The translations under genes were made by a program, and so were the position numbers. Below the pieces are notes generated by a model that made no database searches, was not told the origin of the DNA, and saw only the letters and a program-made list of their open reading frames with translations. Source: UBA6059 sp964351595 (GTDB taxonomy: Bacteria; Bacteroidota; Bacteroidia; Cytophagales; Cyclobacteriaceae). Taken from it: DNA of 21,582 nt. Location of the stretch: contig CAYGOT010000086.1 in the NCBI GenBank assembly GCA_964351595.1, positions 1 to 21,582 of the forward strand, written 5' to 3'. Positions 1-7,532 of the stretch are shown here, one piece after another (the first letter of the stretch is position 1; every line of letters starts with the position of its first letter).

Positions 1-22
1 GTTGGAAATGACTCCAACCACT

Positions 23-54
23 CCATAGCCACGGGTTTAAACCCGTGGCTATGG
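23..54. repeat. Perfect 32-bp palindrome
   Basis: The left half CCATAGCCACGGGTTT is followed directly by its exact reverse complement, with no spacer and no mismatch across 16 + 16 bases. It can form a cruciform in DNA. As RNA it would need a few central bases left unpaired as a loop. There is no T-run after it in either direction, so a classical terminator is not indicated. It is most likely a REP-type palindromic repeat of the surrounding cluster. Confidence 0.85.
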
Positions 55-81
55 AAAGGTGCTAGTAAAACACCAAAGTCA

Positions 82-97
82 CGCGTTCGGAAACGCG
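82..97. repeat. Short hairpin CGCGTT-CGGA-AACGCG
   Basis: Six-base perfect arms CGCGTT (82-87) and AACGCG (92-97) enclose a CGGA tetraloop. It lies between the 32-bp palindrome and the first long repeat and is probably part of the same REP-like cluster. Confidence 0.5.
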
Positions 98-132
98 CGA
101 CAGCTGGAAAGCATACCTTCATTCACAAAATA

Positions 133-260
133 CCACACCCACGTCATTCCAAGCTTGACTGCCACCTGGCAGGCGAAGCGTCGGGAATTTCCTTATTCTA
201 GCGCTGAGCTTAGGTAAGAACTAAAAAAGACACGAGTCTACAGACTCTCACCAGCGAGGG
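133..260. repeat. Long palindromic direct repeat, copy A
   Basis: This is the first of two copies; the other is at 532-660, offset 399 bases. Aligning 133-256 with 532-655 by eye gives about 12 mismatches in 124 columns and no gaps. The unit contains an imperfect hairpin: a GCTT/AAGC outer pairing and a CTGCCA/TGGCAG inner stem closed by CC (about 153-178). A second hairpin near its end is GAGTCT-AC-AGACTC (234-247). The tail CACCAGCGAGGGT is related to the element at 20997-21043. No coding potential is evident. Confidence 0.85.
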
Positions 261-264
261 TAAC

Positions 265-451
265 TGATATCTCCCTTTAGAAAATCATAAATCCCATGAA
301 AAAACCACGCCTCCCTTAGTAGAGTTCATATCTCCCAACTTGGCAATGACAACTCCCACCCTAGCATCACATCTCCCATTAAAAAATCGCACCTCCCGAC
401 TAGGCAATGACATTTCACCTCGTGGGAATCACAGCTCCCAGGGAGGTGTCA
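265..451. repeat. Tandem array of an 11-bp motif at 20/21-bp spacing
   Basis: Nine direct copies of a motif close to TSACATCTCCC start at 265, 285, 305, 326, 347, 367, 387, 408 and 429. The spacings are 20, 20, 21, 21, 20, 20, 21 and 21 bp. The best-preserved units are those at 326 (TCATATCTCCC), 367 (TCACATCTCCC) and 429 (TCACAGCTCCC). The most diverged are those at 305 and 408. Linkers of 9-10 bp vary but often end in AA, and GGCAATGACA occurs twice (342-351, 403-412). An inverted unit, GGGAGGTGTCA at 441-451, closes the array against the last direct unit. Mixed 20/21 spacing is incompatible with a protein repeat. It looks like a protein-binding array or a degenerate repeat element; function unknown. 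Confidence 0.8.
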
Positions 452-486
452 CTTTCGAGGGTTGCTTTGCCATTTCAAGCCAGATT

Positions 487-510
487 TCCGTTTGTGAGGA
501 CACAAACGGA
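487..510. repeat. 10-bp-stem hairpin with AGGA loop
   Basis: Perfect arms TCCGTTTGTG (487-496) and CACAAACGGA (501-510) flank an AGGA tetraloop. It lies between the tandem array and the second long repeat copy. No T-run follows on either strand, so a REP-type repeat is more likely than a terminator. Confidence 0.75.
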
Positions 511-531
511 GGCGGGAGGTTTCTTTTGCTC

Positions 532-660
532 CCACACCAACGTCATTCCCAGCTTGACTGCCACCTGGCAGGCGAAGCGTCGGGAATCTCCTCATTCTAG
601 TGCTGAGTTTCGGTAAGGACTAAAAAAGACACGAGTCTGAAGACTCGCGCCAGCGCAGGG
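532..660. repeat. Long palindromic direct repeat, copy B
   Basis: This is the second copy of the element at 133-260, in the same orientation. An outer stem ATTCCC/GGGAAT (545-550 with 582-587) here encloses the GCTT/AAGC and CTGCCA/TGGCAG pairings, giving a 43-nt imperfect cruciform. The terminal hairpin is CGAGTCT-GA-AGACTCG (632-647), one pair longer than in copy A. The loop bases differ between copies while the shared stem is unchanged, which suggests the fold is preserved. The tail reads CGCCAGCGCAGGGGTTG. Confidence 0.85.
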
Positions 661-867
661 GTTGCCGTCCTGATGAAAAAAATGTTCTCAATAGGTTCCG
701 AACTATAAAACCTTAGCTATTGGAAGTACCGGAGATAAGAATGTAAAGAACACATTTTGATTCATGATCTATATCATAATGAAAGGACTAAAATCTTTCT
801 CGATAAGGCACAACCGTGGCTTGTCAATCACGTTTCAAGGAGTGGTCAAAACTTAAATTAAACAACA

Positions 868-1608
868 ATGAAAACGAGCAAAATGCTGCTTTTGGCAGTA
901 GCAATCCTGGGGATAGGATGTAATAATGAAGATGAGGTGCCTAACAAGGGAGTCCTGGTCTCAGGAATGATCGAACTCTATGATGAATTCGGAAACAGTA
1001 AACCACTTGTTGACAGTGTAGAGATTCTTATCACCCATGATGGTGGAGAAACCTATACCACCATAACAATGCTGGACGGTGAATATCTGATTGATGTAGA
1101 AGGGGAATGGACGAGATTTTGGATATCAAGACCATCGTACGCTACAAGAGTTATCGAAGATAGAGATACCGAGTATTTACAAAGTCGTGTCATTCGACTA
1201 AGTCAAAAATCAACCGTGGAGGTGAGTAATCTTTCGGTGACTAGAGCGGATTGCGGTGATCTCTCATGTGTCGATCTTTCATTTGAAGTGGATAACTATC
1301 TAACGAATGCAGATATCAGGCGCTACTTTGAATTAGAAATGAGCGTCAATGACGAGGTTATAGGCACGCAACGATTTTTTGCATTCCAATCCTCCGAAAC
1401 AGGAATAACTGTGACGCCATTGGACGGAAGTAAAGTTTCTCTGTCTGTTGAGAAATTCTCTACTATCCCATTGGCGGATGTTGCTGGACAAGACATTCAA
1501 TTTCGAGTTTACGGAGCTACCTCTAATACATTTCATGAGGACTTCATCACAGACGAGTTGGACGACAGCCGCAATGAGATTTTTGGAGAATATTCACTTA
1601 GGCTTTAA
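868..1608 (+). CDS. Hypothetical lipoprotein, 246 aa
   Basis: The N-terminus (MKTSKMLLLAVAILGIGC) is a short type II signal with lipobox LGIGC. Cys18 would be lipidated, placing the protein on the periplasmic or outer-membrane side. After a polar CNNEDE linker, residues ~29-85 (VLVSGMIELYDEFG... then TMLDGEYLIDVEG) resemble the carboxypeptidase-regulatory/peptidase-associated beta-sandwich found at the front of many Bacteroidota surface proteins; this is a weak resemblance by eye. The rest is beta-rich and unrecognised. The ATG at 868 follows an A-rich leader without a Shine-Dalgarno sequence, as is normal in the phylum. G+C is low (23 of 60 in the line from 961) and the gene sits between repeat clusters, so it is probably accessory. 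No operon partner. Confidence 0.8.
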   Translation: MKTSKMLLLAVAILGIGCNNEDEVPNKGVLVSGMIELYDEFGNSKPLVDSVEILITHDGGETYTTITMLDGEYLIDVEGEWTRFWISRPSYATRVIEDRDTEYLQSRVIRLSQKSTVEVSNLSVTRADCGDLSCVDLSFEVDNYLTNADIRRYFELEMSVNDEVIGTQRFFAFQSSETGITVTPLDGSKVSLSVEKFSTIPLADVAGQDIQFRVYGATSNTFHEDFITDELDDSRNEIFGEYSLRL

Positions 1609-1727
1609 AATAGGCGAAGGAGTGTTATAACCCTTGGTTGTTGTTTCTCGGCTAGTGTTAAATTCATACTGTTGAAGGCCTATCTATTCTAGTTGATTTG
1701 AAAATATTTGAATAGAACATCGGTATG

Positions 1728-1760
1728 AGTCGTCTGACCACTCGCAGTGGTCTGACGACT
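1728..1760. repeat. Imperfect palindrome between convergent genes
   Basis: Two 15-base arms (1728-1742 and 1746-1760) pair with a single T-T mismatch around a CGC loop. The element sits between the plus-strand lipoprotein gene ending at 1608 and the minus-strand DUF4159 gene ending at 1781, where a bidirectional terminator would be expected. Neither strand has a T-run after the stem, so intrinsic termination is doubtful and a REP-like repeat is an equal possibility. Confidence 0.6.
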
Positions 1761-1780
1761 GGCTGTGCAAAAGACGTATC

Positions 1781-2491
1781 TCAATTACTCTGCGTAAACG
1801 CGTACGCCAAAATATTAGCACCCATCTGCAGAGCAGCTTGTCGAACCCTCTCCGGATCATTATAAATCGACTTATCCTCCCAGCCATTGCCGAGATCGCT
1901 TTCGAAGGTATAGAAGCACACTAACCGTCCTTCATGAATCAACCCAAATCCCTGAGAAGGCTTATTGTCATGCTCATGCACTTTTGGTGGGCCCTCTTCA
2001 AAGTCATACTTCTGATGATAGATCGGATGATCGAAGGGCAGCTCCACAAACTCTAATTCCGGGAAAACCTTCTTCATCTCTAGGCGGACAAATTGATCCA
2101 ATCCGTAGTTGTCGTCGATGTGGAGGAAACCACCGGATAGGAGATAGTTGCGAAGGTTCTCAGCCTCCTGGTTGGAGAAGACCACATTGCCATGCCCGGT
2201 CATATAGACGAACGGATAAAGGAATAGATCGCGACTTCCCACCTCTACGGTCTCTGGAGTAGGATCAAGACTGGTTCTGAGGTTTCTATTGCTGAACTCG
2301 ATGAGATTAGGGAGTGCAGTTTTGTTGGCGTACCAGTCACCACCACCATTGTACTTCAGCTGTGCGATCTTAATCTGCGACCAGCCATCAGCCGCGCTCA
2401 CAAGGGATACCAGTACGGTGAGAATTAGTATGTGAACGTTAAGCCCGTATGGTCGCAATAGTTTCTTCAATGTTGATTTCGTTAAAATCAT
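1781..2491 (-). CDS. DUF4159 domain-containing secreted protein, 236 aa
   Basis: The basic N-terminus (KSTLKKLLRPYG) and hydrophobic stretch HILILTVLVSLVSA up to residue ~33 form a long signal peptide, so export to the periplasm is expected. The remainder matches the DUF4159 pattern: KIAQLKYNGGGDWYANKTALPNL near the front, then YMTGHGNVVFSNQEAENLRNYL, GGFLHIDDNYG, and an aromatic C-terminal stretch ending in ANILAYAF. The fold is usually described as related to glutamine-amidotransferase/ThuA-like sheets; no enzymatic role is established. The start at 2491 overlaps the end of the upstream HAD gene by 53 bp. A TTG at 2458 is a possible alternative but would shorten the basic n-region. It is the last gene of the 7421-1781 group. 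Confidence 0.8.
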   Translation of the reverse strand: MILTKSTLKKLLRPYGLNVHILILTVLVSLVSAADGWSQIKIAQLKYNGGGDWYANKTALPNLIEFSNRNLRTSLDPTPETVEVGSRDLFLYPFVYMTGHGNVVFSNQEAENLRNYLLSGGFLHIDDNYGLDQFVRLEMKKVFPELEFVELPFDHPIYHQKYDFEEGPPKVHEHDNKPSQGFGLIHEGRLVCFYTFESDLGNGWEDKSIYNDPERVRQAALQMGANILAYAFTQSN

Positions 2492-3101
2492 AAATATTCT
2501 TTTTTGAGGCGGTCAGTTCCTCCTTGCTATGAGAGGTAGCCACTCCGATCACTGTACAGCCAGCAGCCAGCCCAGCTTTGATCCCGGAGATGGCATCTTC
2601 AAATACAACGCAATCTGAGGCGGGTAGTTCGAGGGCAGCACAGGCCTTGGTATAAATCTCAGGATTAGGCTTGCCATGAGTCACATGGTGCTGATCCAGT
2701 ATGGCCGCAAAGTAATGTCGAATGCTCAAGCCATCCAGCGTGAATTCTACATTCTCGGTAGGGGCAGAGGTCGCTACTGCCATAGGGATGCCATTAGCTT
2801 GGGCCTGGCTTAGGTAACTGGCCAGGCCGGGAGTAAGTGCAAGATGCGGTGCAAACAATTCTCGATAGAGTGATTCCTTCTCTACAGTATACTCCAGTAT
2901 CAGGTCCGCACTGATGTCTTCGCCGAAAAGGTAGCGCATGATGGCTGGTGCCGTGCGCCCATTTATATTGTCACGATAGTCCTCCTCAGTCAGCGGAATG
3001 CTGTACTTCTTACAGAAGGTCTGCCATGCCTGCATGTGATATTGGTGATTGTCGACAATCACGCCATCCATGTCGAATACGATTCCGATAGGTCGGCTCA
3101 T
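2439..3101 (-). CDS. Beta-phosphoglucomutase-like HAD family protein, 220 aa
   Basis: This is a HAD-superfamily phosphatase/mutase of subclass I. Motif I is FDMDGVIVDN with nucleophile Asp10 and acid/base Asp12. The cap-domain stretch YHMQAW (residues 21-26) matches the YHFRAW of beta-phosphoglucomutase, and INGRTA follows at about 46-51. Motif II is ATSAP, the motif III lysine is in GKPNPEIY, and motif IV is VFEDAISGIKAG. These favour beta-phosphoglucomutase (beta-glucose-1-P to glucose-6-P, cytoplasmic) over a plain sugar phosphatase, though Asn18 replaces the Thr16 of the lactococcal enzyme. A phosphatase role cannot be excluded. Its ATG directly follows the TAG of the upstream phosphatase gene, and its 3' end overlaps the DUF4159 gene. 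The glycoside hydrolase upstream makes a sugar-related role plausible. Confidence 0.82.
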   Translation of the reverse strand: MSRPIGIVFDMDGVIVDNHQYHMQAWQTFCKKYSIPLTEEDYRDNINGRTAPAIMRYLFGEDISADLILEYTVEKESLYRELFAPHLALTPGLASYLSQAQANGIPMAVATSAPTENVEFTLDGLSIRHYFAAILDQHHVTHGKPNPEIYTKACAALELPASDCVVFEDAISGIKAGLAAGCTVIGVATSHSKEELTASKKNIYDFNEINIEETIATIRA

Positions 3102-4733
3102 CTACTCAAAAATCTCCAGGATGGGCTCACCACTTGCTCCATTGGGAAGCTTGATATTCAGGAGCATTGATAGCGTCGGCGCAATGTCAGTGATGGCGTA
3201 TTTTTTGACTGTGCTGCCCTTTGGGATACCCCAGCCATAGAATAGTATCGGTACGTGTGTGTCATAAGTGTAGCCAGAGCCGTGTGTCGTACCCGTGGGC
3301 CAGCTGCTGGATATCCACCCAGGCTCATAGACCAGTAGTATATCGCCGGAGCGATCAAGGTTATAACCCGCTTGCAAGAGGGCCTGGCTTCCACTACTGT
3401 AGTAGTTGTTGGTCATATCCGTACCCGTAAATGCCTGAGCTACGCCTTCCAGTTGGTTGAGTTGATCAGCCAGGAATGCCTGTATCTCAGCCTTGTTGAC
3501 CTTTCTTTCTTCCAATAGCGCAAGGTTTAGAAAAACCTGATCGCTGGACGCGTTTTCCAACCAATCACCTACACCGTATTCTGCATTGAGCGCTGCAGTG
3601 ATTGCCGGTAGGTGCTTCTTTTCAGTAAAATTTCCCGCTGGCACTTTCAGATCCTTCAAATAATTGGGGACATCCGCTACAGCGTGATCAGCACTTAGAA
3701 AAACTAAATACCCATCCTTCCCCAATTTGCTATCCAGTGCTTCAAACAATCTTGCCAGGTCCTGATCCAGTCTGATATAAGTATCTTGAACCTCCTTGGA
3801 ATGGGGTCCAAACTGGTGGCCCACATAGTCCGTACTCGAGTAGCTCAACGCTAAAAAGTCGGTCACTTCATCGTCACCTAGCGCTTCACCCTCGATAGCC
3901 GCTAGCGCGAAATCCGTAGTAAGCGAGTTACCGAAAGGGGTATTGGAGATAAGACCAAAGTTGCCGTTTTCGTCTCGTAGTTTCTTTAGATCATATGGGA
4001 ATTCTGGTAGTCGTTGACCTTTGAATGGCGTCTCGTAAGGGTTGTTGTCGGCAGCTGATTCGACGTAGGTTTCGATAGACTTGACAGTATTCCACTTCCG
4101 CTTGAGATAGTCATCAGCCTTGTCTTGTTTGTTGAACTTCTGCACCCATTTCGGTAGCTCCTCTATGTAGTAAGTGCTGGACATAAAAGTACCCGTACTG
4201 CTGTCGTACCAATATGCACCATCAGCCATGTGACCGGCCGGGAGGGAAGATCCACGATCCTTGATAGCCACTCCTACCACCTTAGATTTTCCTTGCGTAA
4301 AAAGCTTGAGTTCGTCAGTGATAGTTGTGGACAAAAGGTTCCTCGCGGAGATCTTGCCATTTTTTTCAGTGCCGCCCACGGCTGTGACTGTCGAATCACC
4401 CGCACAGTACATCATGCCCTTTAATTCACGACTGTACCAGCTATTGGAAATGATGCCATGGGTCCTTGGCGTGGTGCCCGTATAGACCGAGGCATGACCG
4501 GGCCCGGTATACGTCGGTATGTAGTCATAATGCCCATTCTTTACCTCAAAACCCTCATTCATCAACCTCTTGAAACCATTTTCACCATAGTGATTTTCAA
4601 AGCGATAGAGGTATTCCTGACGCATTTGGTCCACAATGATGCCCACCACCAGCTTAGGCCGCTCTGTCTGCGCAAGCGCAATTGTGGATGATGCAATGAG
4701 TATAAGTAGGGTAAGTAGTGGTGTCTTTTTCAT
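3102..4733 (-). CDS. pafA: PafA-like periplasmic alkaline phosphatase, 543 aa
   Basis: Signal peptide MKKTPLLTLLILIASSTIALAQ targets it to the periplasm. The protein carries the complete residue set known for the PafA phosphomonoesterase of Elizabethkingia, at a nearly constant numbering offset. Metal ligands are Asp35, Asp302, His306, Asp349, His350 and His484. The nucleophile is Thr76 in TYTGPGH. Asn97 and the Lys158-x-Arg160 pair (IKDRGSS) bind the phosphate. The Lys/Arg pair distinguishes PafA monoesterases from nucleotide pyrophosphatase/phosphodiesterase relatives. It is expected to release phosphate from many phosphomonoesters in a zinc-dependent way. Length is as in the family. A 60-bp gap separates it from the glycoside hydrolase gene upstream, and it abuts the HAD gene downstream, so cotranscription is likely. 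No Pho-box-like site was seen. Confidence 0.9.
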   Translation of the reverse strand: MKKTPLLTLLILIASSTIALAQTERPKLVVGIIVDQMRQEYLYRFENHYGENGFKRLMNEGFEVKNGHYDYIPTYTGPGHASVYTGTTPRTHGIISNSWYSRELKGMMYCAGDSTVTAVGGTEKNGKISARNLLSTTITDELKLFTQGKSKVVGVAIKDRGSSLPAGHMADGAYWYDSSTGTFMSSTYYIEELPKWVQKFNKQDKADDYLKRKWNTVKSIETYVESAADNNPYETPFKGQRLPEFPYDLKKLRDENGNFGLISNTPFGNSLTTDFALAAIEGEALGDDEVTDFLALSYSSTDYVGHQFGPHSKEVQDTYIRLDQDLARLFEALDSKLGKDGYLVFLSADHAVADVPNYLKDLKVPAGNFTEKKHLPAITAALNAEYGVGDWLENASSDQVFLNLALLEERKVNKAEIQAFLADQLNQLEGVAQAFTGTDMTNNYYSSGSQALLQAGYNLDRSGDILLVYEPGWISSSWPTGTTHGSGYTYDTHVPILFYGWGIPKGSTVKKYAITDIAPTLSMLLNIKLPNGASGEPILEIFE

Positions 4734-4793
4734 GGCCCGGTTGATTGCTTCACAATTTTAGTGATTCCATTGCCAAATCAGATTACCGCTAAA

Positions 4794-7421
4794 TTAATTA
4801 TTGTAGTACTTGTGTATAATATCGGCGATTAAGCCTGTCCACCCTGTCTGATGGGATGCTCCTAGCCCCTTAGCAGAATCACCATGGAAATACTCATAGA
4901 AGAGGATGTAGTCTTTGAAATGAGGATCCGTTTGAAACTTTTTTGAAGTTCCATAAATCGGGCGCTCTCCCTTTTCATTGCGTCGGAAAATATTCATCAT
5001 CCGCTCAGCCAATACCCTCACTGCCTCTCGGATATTAACAAACTCACCGCTTCCCACGGGGTATTCGACTTTGAAGTCATCACCGTAGTAGTGGTGAAAC
5101 TTCAGTAGTGATTCCAGTATCAGGTAGTTGACAGGAAACCAGATAGGTCCCCTCCAGTTGGAGTTGCCGCCAAAGAAGGAGGAATCCGATTCACCCGGTA
5201 GATAAGAAACCGCCAGGTGCTGCCCTTCGATAGTAATCGAGTAAGGATTTTTTTCATGGTACTTAGACATAGCCCTCACGCCAAAGTCAGATAAGAACTC
5301 CTCGGGATCGAGGATCTTTTCCACCAGCTTCTTCATCCTAAACCCTCGAAGTAGGCTCAGCAGCCTGCGCTCTCCTGAGCCAGGCTCTTCCCATCTTGAG
5401 ACCAAGGATGCCAGCTTTGGCCTTGCTTTCAGAAAAAATTCCAATCGGTCTCGAAACTCGGGGAGCTTTTCAAAAGCCTCCGACTTCAATGTCTCTACGG
5501 CGAACAATGGAATCAGACCTACCATTGACTTTACTTTCATCAGTTTGGCCGATCCATCAGGCATGTGCATGATGTCGTAGTAGAAGTTGTCCTCATCGTC
5601 CCACAAGTTGACTGTGGACTCACCAATACCGTTCATCGCACCGGCGATATAGAGAAAATGCTCAAAGAACTTGATTGCCATGTCCTGATATACTGGCTGA
5701 TGTACTGCCAGGTCAAGTGAAATGCGCTGCATGTTGAGCGCGAACATAGCCATCCAGCTGGTGCTGTCTGCCTGTTCCAGTCTGCTGTTCTCTATAAGCG
5801 GATGATTGCGGTCAAATACGCCAATATTGTCAAGTCCCAAGAAGCCACCCTCAAATATGTTATTGCCGTCAGTGTCTTTGCGATTGATCCACCAGGTGAA
5901 ATTGATCAGTAGTTTATGGAAGGCGCGCTGAAGGAATTCCTCATCGCCCTTACCGTCGTTCATCTTTCTATCAATATGATAGACTCTAAGCACTGCCCAG
6001 GCATGTACCGGAGGATTCACATCGCTGAAGTTCCACTCGTATGCAGGTATCTGACCGTTGGGGTGCAGGTACCAGTCTTTAAGGAGGAGCAGGAGTTGGT
6101 CTTTGGCAAAGTCAGGATCAATCCTGGCGATCGGGATACAATGAAAAGCCAGATCCCATGCGGCGTACCACGGATATTCCCATTTGTCCGGCATGGAGAT
6201 GATATCAGCATTTTGCAAATGCTGCCAATCGCGATTACGGCCTTTTTTCCGCTCTTCGGGTGGTGATATCCTACCATCATCTCCGTTGAGCCACTCCCGG
6301 ACGTTGTAGTAGTAATACTGCTTATTCCACATCATGCCAGCATAGGCCTGACGTTGGATATTGCGTAGGTCCGGATCGGTGACTTTGTGCTGAAGGCTTC
6401 TATAAAAAGAGTCACAATCAGCCTTCCTTCCACTCACAATATGGTCAAAATCCGAGAATGGATTTTTCAAACTTTCTTTGCTGAGCCGAACCTTCACTTT
6501 GATAGTGCCACCGGCAGGTACTCTGGTCTTGAATATGCCAGCGGATTTAGTGCCTTTCTTTTCTGGATTAACAGATTTAGATCCTCTGATGACATATTCG
6601 TTAATGCCATCTTTTACATATTTCTTTGAGTTCGGGATACCATAAAGCTGCTTGCGATTTGTTTCATTATTGCAATAAACCACTTCCTCGAAGCTATCCT
6701 CGTAGTACATGAAGTAGTCACCAAGTGAATGATGCTCAACTTTGGAGCTCTTATCACCATTGGATTTGATTTCCGGTAGGAGCTTATCCCTACCCGACGA
6801 CCAGGTGTTGCGCATCCAGAGCGTGGGCATGGCATGGATTGCAGCGTCTTTATTCCCTCTATTGTGAATCGTGGCTTGTAAGCAAATATCTTCCTCGCTA
6901 TGCTTGGCATATTCGAGGAAGATGTCGAAATACTCGTCATTATCAAATATCCCCGTATCAATCAGCTCAAATTCCGTTTTATCCTTTCCTATCGCCCGAT
7001 TGGTATTGACCAACAGCTCATAAGGGAACCTACTATGAGGATACTTATATAGCATCTTCATATAAGAGTGCGTAGGCGTGCTGTCGAGGTAGTAGTAGAG
7101 TTCTTTGACATCCTCGCCATGGTTACCTTCTATGCCCGTAAGCCCAAAGAGGCGCTCTTTTATGATGGGATCTTTACCATTCCAAAACGCCCAGCTAAAG
7201 CAAATCTGCTGATCGTCATCGGAAATACCGCCAAGTCCGTCTTCACCCCATCGGTAGGCCTTGCTGCGCGACTGATCGTGCGTGATGCTTTCCCACGCAT
7301 TACCATGTTTGGTATAGTCCTCTCGTACAGTCGCCCACTGCCGCTCAGATAGATAGGGCCCCCATTTTTTCCAGAGTTTGCCAGCTCTCGCTTCCTTAAG
7401 ACGTTGATGTTCGATACTCAT
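4794..7421 (-). CDS. GH63/MGH1-like glycoside hydrolase, 875 aa
   Basis: This is a large cytoplasmic protein with no signal peptide. Its C-terminal two thirds have the (alpha/alpha)6-barrel pattern of the GH63-type mannosyl-oligosaccharide glucosidase family (MGH1-like). Recognisable blocks are RWGEDGLGGISDD (57-69), WYAAWDLAFHCIP (418-430, Asp423 a candidate general acid), NSNWRGPIWFPVNY (753-766) and FYEYFHGD (841-848, Glu843 a candidate base). The N-terminal ~340 residues look like the beta-rich domain of these enzymes. Bacterial members act on alpha-glucosides or glucosyl-compounds; the substrate cannot be read from the sequence. ATG at 7421 is the only sensible start. The gene diverges from the histidine-phosphatase gene across a ~150-bp region holding a strong dyad operator. 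Confidence 0.85.
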   Translation of the reverse strand: MSIEHQRLKEARAGKLWKKWGPYLSERQWATVREDYTKHGNAWESITHDQSRSKAYRWGEDGLGGISDDDQQICFSWAFWNGKDPIIKERLFGLTGIEGNHGEDVKELYYYLDSTPTHSYMKMLYKYPHSRFPYELLVNTNRAIGKDKTEFELIDTGIFDNDEYFDIFLEYAKHSEEDICLQATIHNRGNKDAAIHAMPTLWMRNTWSSGRDKLLPEIKSNGDKSSKVEHHSLGDYFMYYEDSFEEVVYCNNETNRKQLYGIPNSKKYVKDGINEYVIRGSKSVNPEKKGTKSAGIFKTRVPAGGTIKVKVRLSKESLKNPFSDFDHIVSGRKADCDSFYRSLQHKVTDPDLRNIQRQAYAGMMWNKQYYYYNVREWLNGDDGRISPPEERKKGRNRDWQHLQNADIISMPDKWEYPWYAAWDLAFHCIPIARIDPDFAKDQLLLLLKDWYLHPNGQIPAYEWNFSDVNPPVHAWAVLRVYHIDRKMNDGKGDEEFLQRAFHKLLINFTWWINRKDTDGNNIFEGGFLGLDNIGVFDRNHPLIENSRLEQADSTSWMAMFALNMQRISLDLAVHQPVYQDMAIKFFEHFLYIAGAMNGIGESTVNLWDDEDNFYYDIMHMPDGSAKLMKVKSMVGLIPLFAVETLKSEAFEKLPEFRDRLEFFLKARPKLASLVSRWEEPGSGERRLLSLLRGFRMKKLVEKILDPEEFLSDFGVRAMSKYHEKNPYSITIEGQHLAVSYLPGESDSSFFGGNSNWRGPIWFPVNYLILESLLKFHHYYGDDFKVEYPVGSGEFVNIREAVRVLAERMMNIFRRNEKGERPIYGTSKKFQTDPHFKDYILFYEYFHGDSAKGLGASHQTGWTGLIADIIHKYYNN

Positions 7422-7494
7422 TTTTGTTCACGGATGTGACCTCCGAAGATATAGAAATTCACTTCAATTCGATCTCGCAGATTAGTAATTGTTC

Positions 7495-7532
7495 GCCTAA
7501 ATGTGATGCAATCGTTTGTATCACATTTGGGC
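7495..7532. promoter_or_regulatory. 38-bp dyad with central CG, LacI-family-type operator
   Basis: Two 19-base half-sites (7495-7513 and 7514-7532) match as inverted repeats at 16 of 19 positions; the nine bases AAATGTGAT and ATCACATTT are perfect. The core TGCAATCGTTTGTA (7507-7520) has the central CG and flanking CAA/TTG of LacI/PurR-type operators. It lies in the only region that could control the GH63 gene (start codon 92 bp away) and the histidine-phosphatase gene (60 bp away). No LacI-type gene is in the window. As RNA it would also form a hairpin, so an attenuator-like role is the alternative reading. Confidence 0.6.

Larger units (their letters stand above)
1..867. other. Gene-free, repeat-rich intergenic region
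   Basis: No convincing gene is present in these 867 bases. Open frames around 340-616 run through repeat copies, have no recognisable domain and are treated as spurious. The first 660 bases are almost entirely palindromes, direct repeats and a tandem array, listed separately; a small inverted repeat (GTTGGA/TCCAAC, 1-6 and 13-18) opens the window. Positions 661-867 lead into the lipoprotein gene at 868, and I see no clear TAnnTTTG-type promoter there. The mix of small hairpins and partly duplicated palindromic units resembles REP/BIME-type clusters mobilised by RAYT transposases. No such transposase lies in the window, so that link is inference. Confidence 0.7.

Noticed and set aside
265..451. 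CRISPR array
   Set aside because: The repeated motif is only 11 bp with 9-10 bp linkers, the units are degenerate, and no cas gene is present.
340..616. Two overlapping open frames (86 and 69 aa) in the left repeat cluster
   Set aside because: They run through the tandem array, a hairpin and the long repeat copy; the 20/21-bp unit spacing breaks frame periodicity and no protein motif is present.
7502..7525. CRP/FNR-type site from the TGTGA and TCACA pair
   Set aside because: The half-sites are separated by 14 bp instead of 6; the central CG core fits a LacI-type site better.
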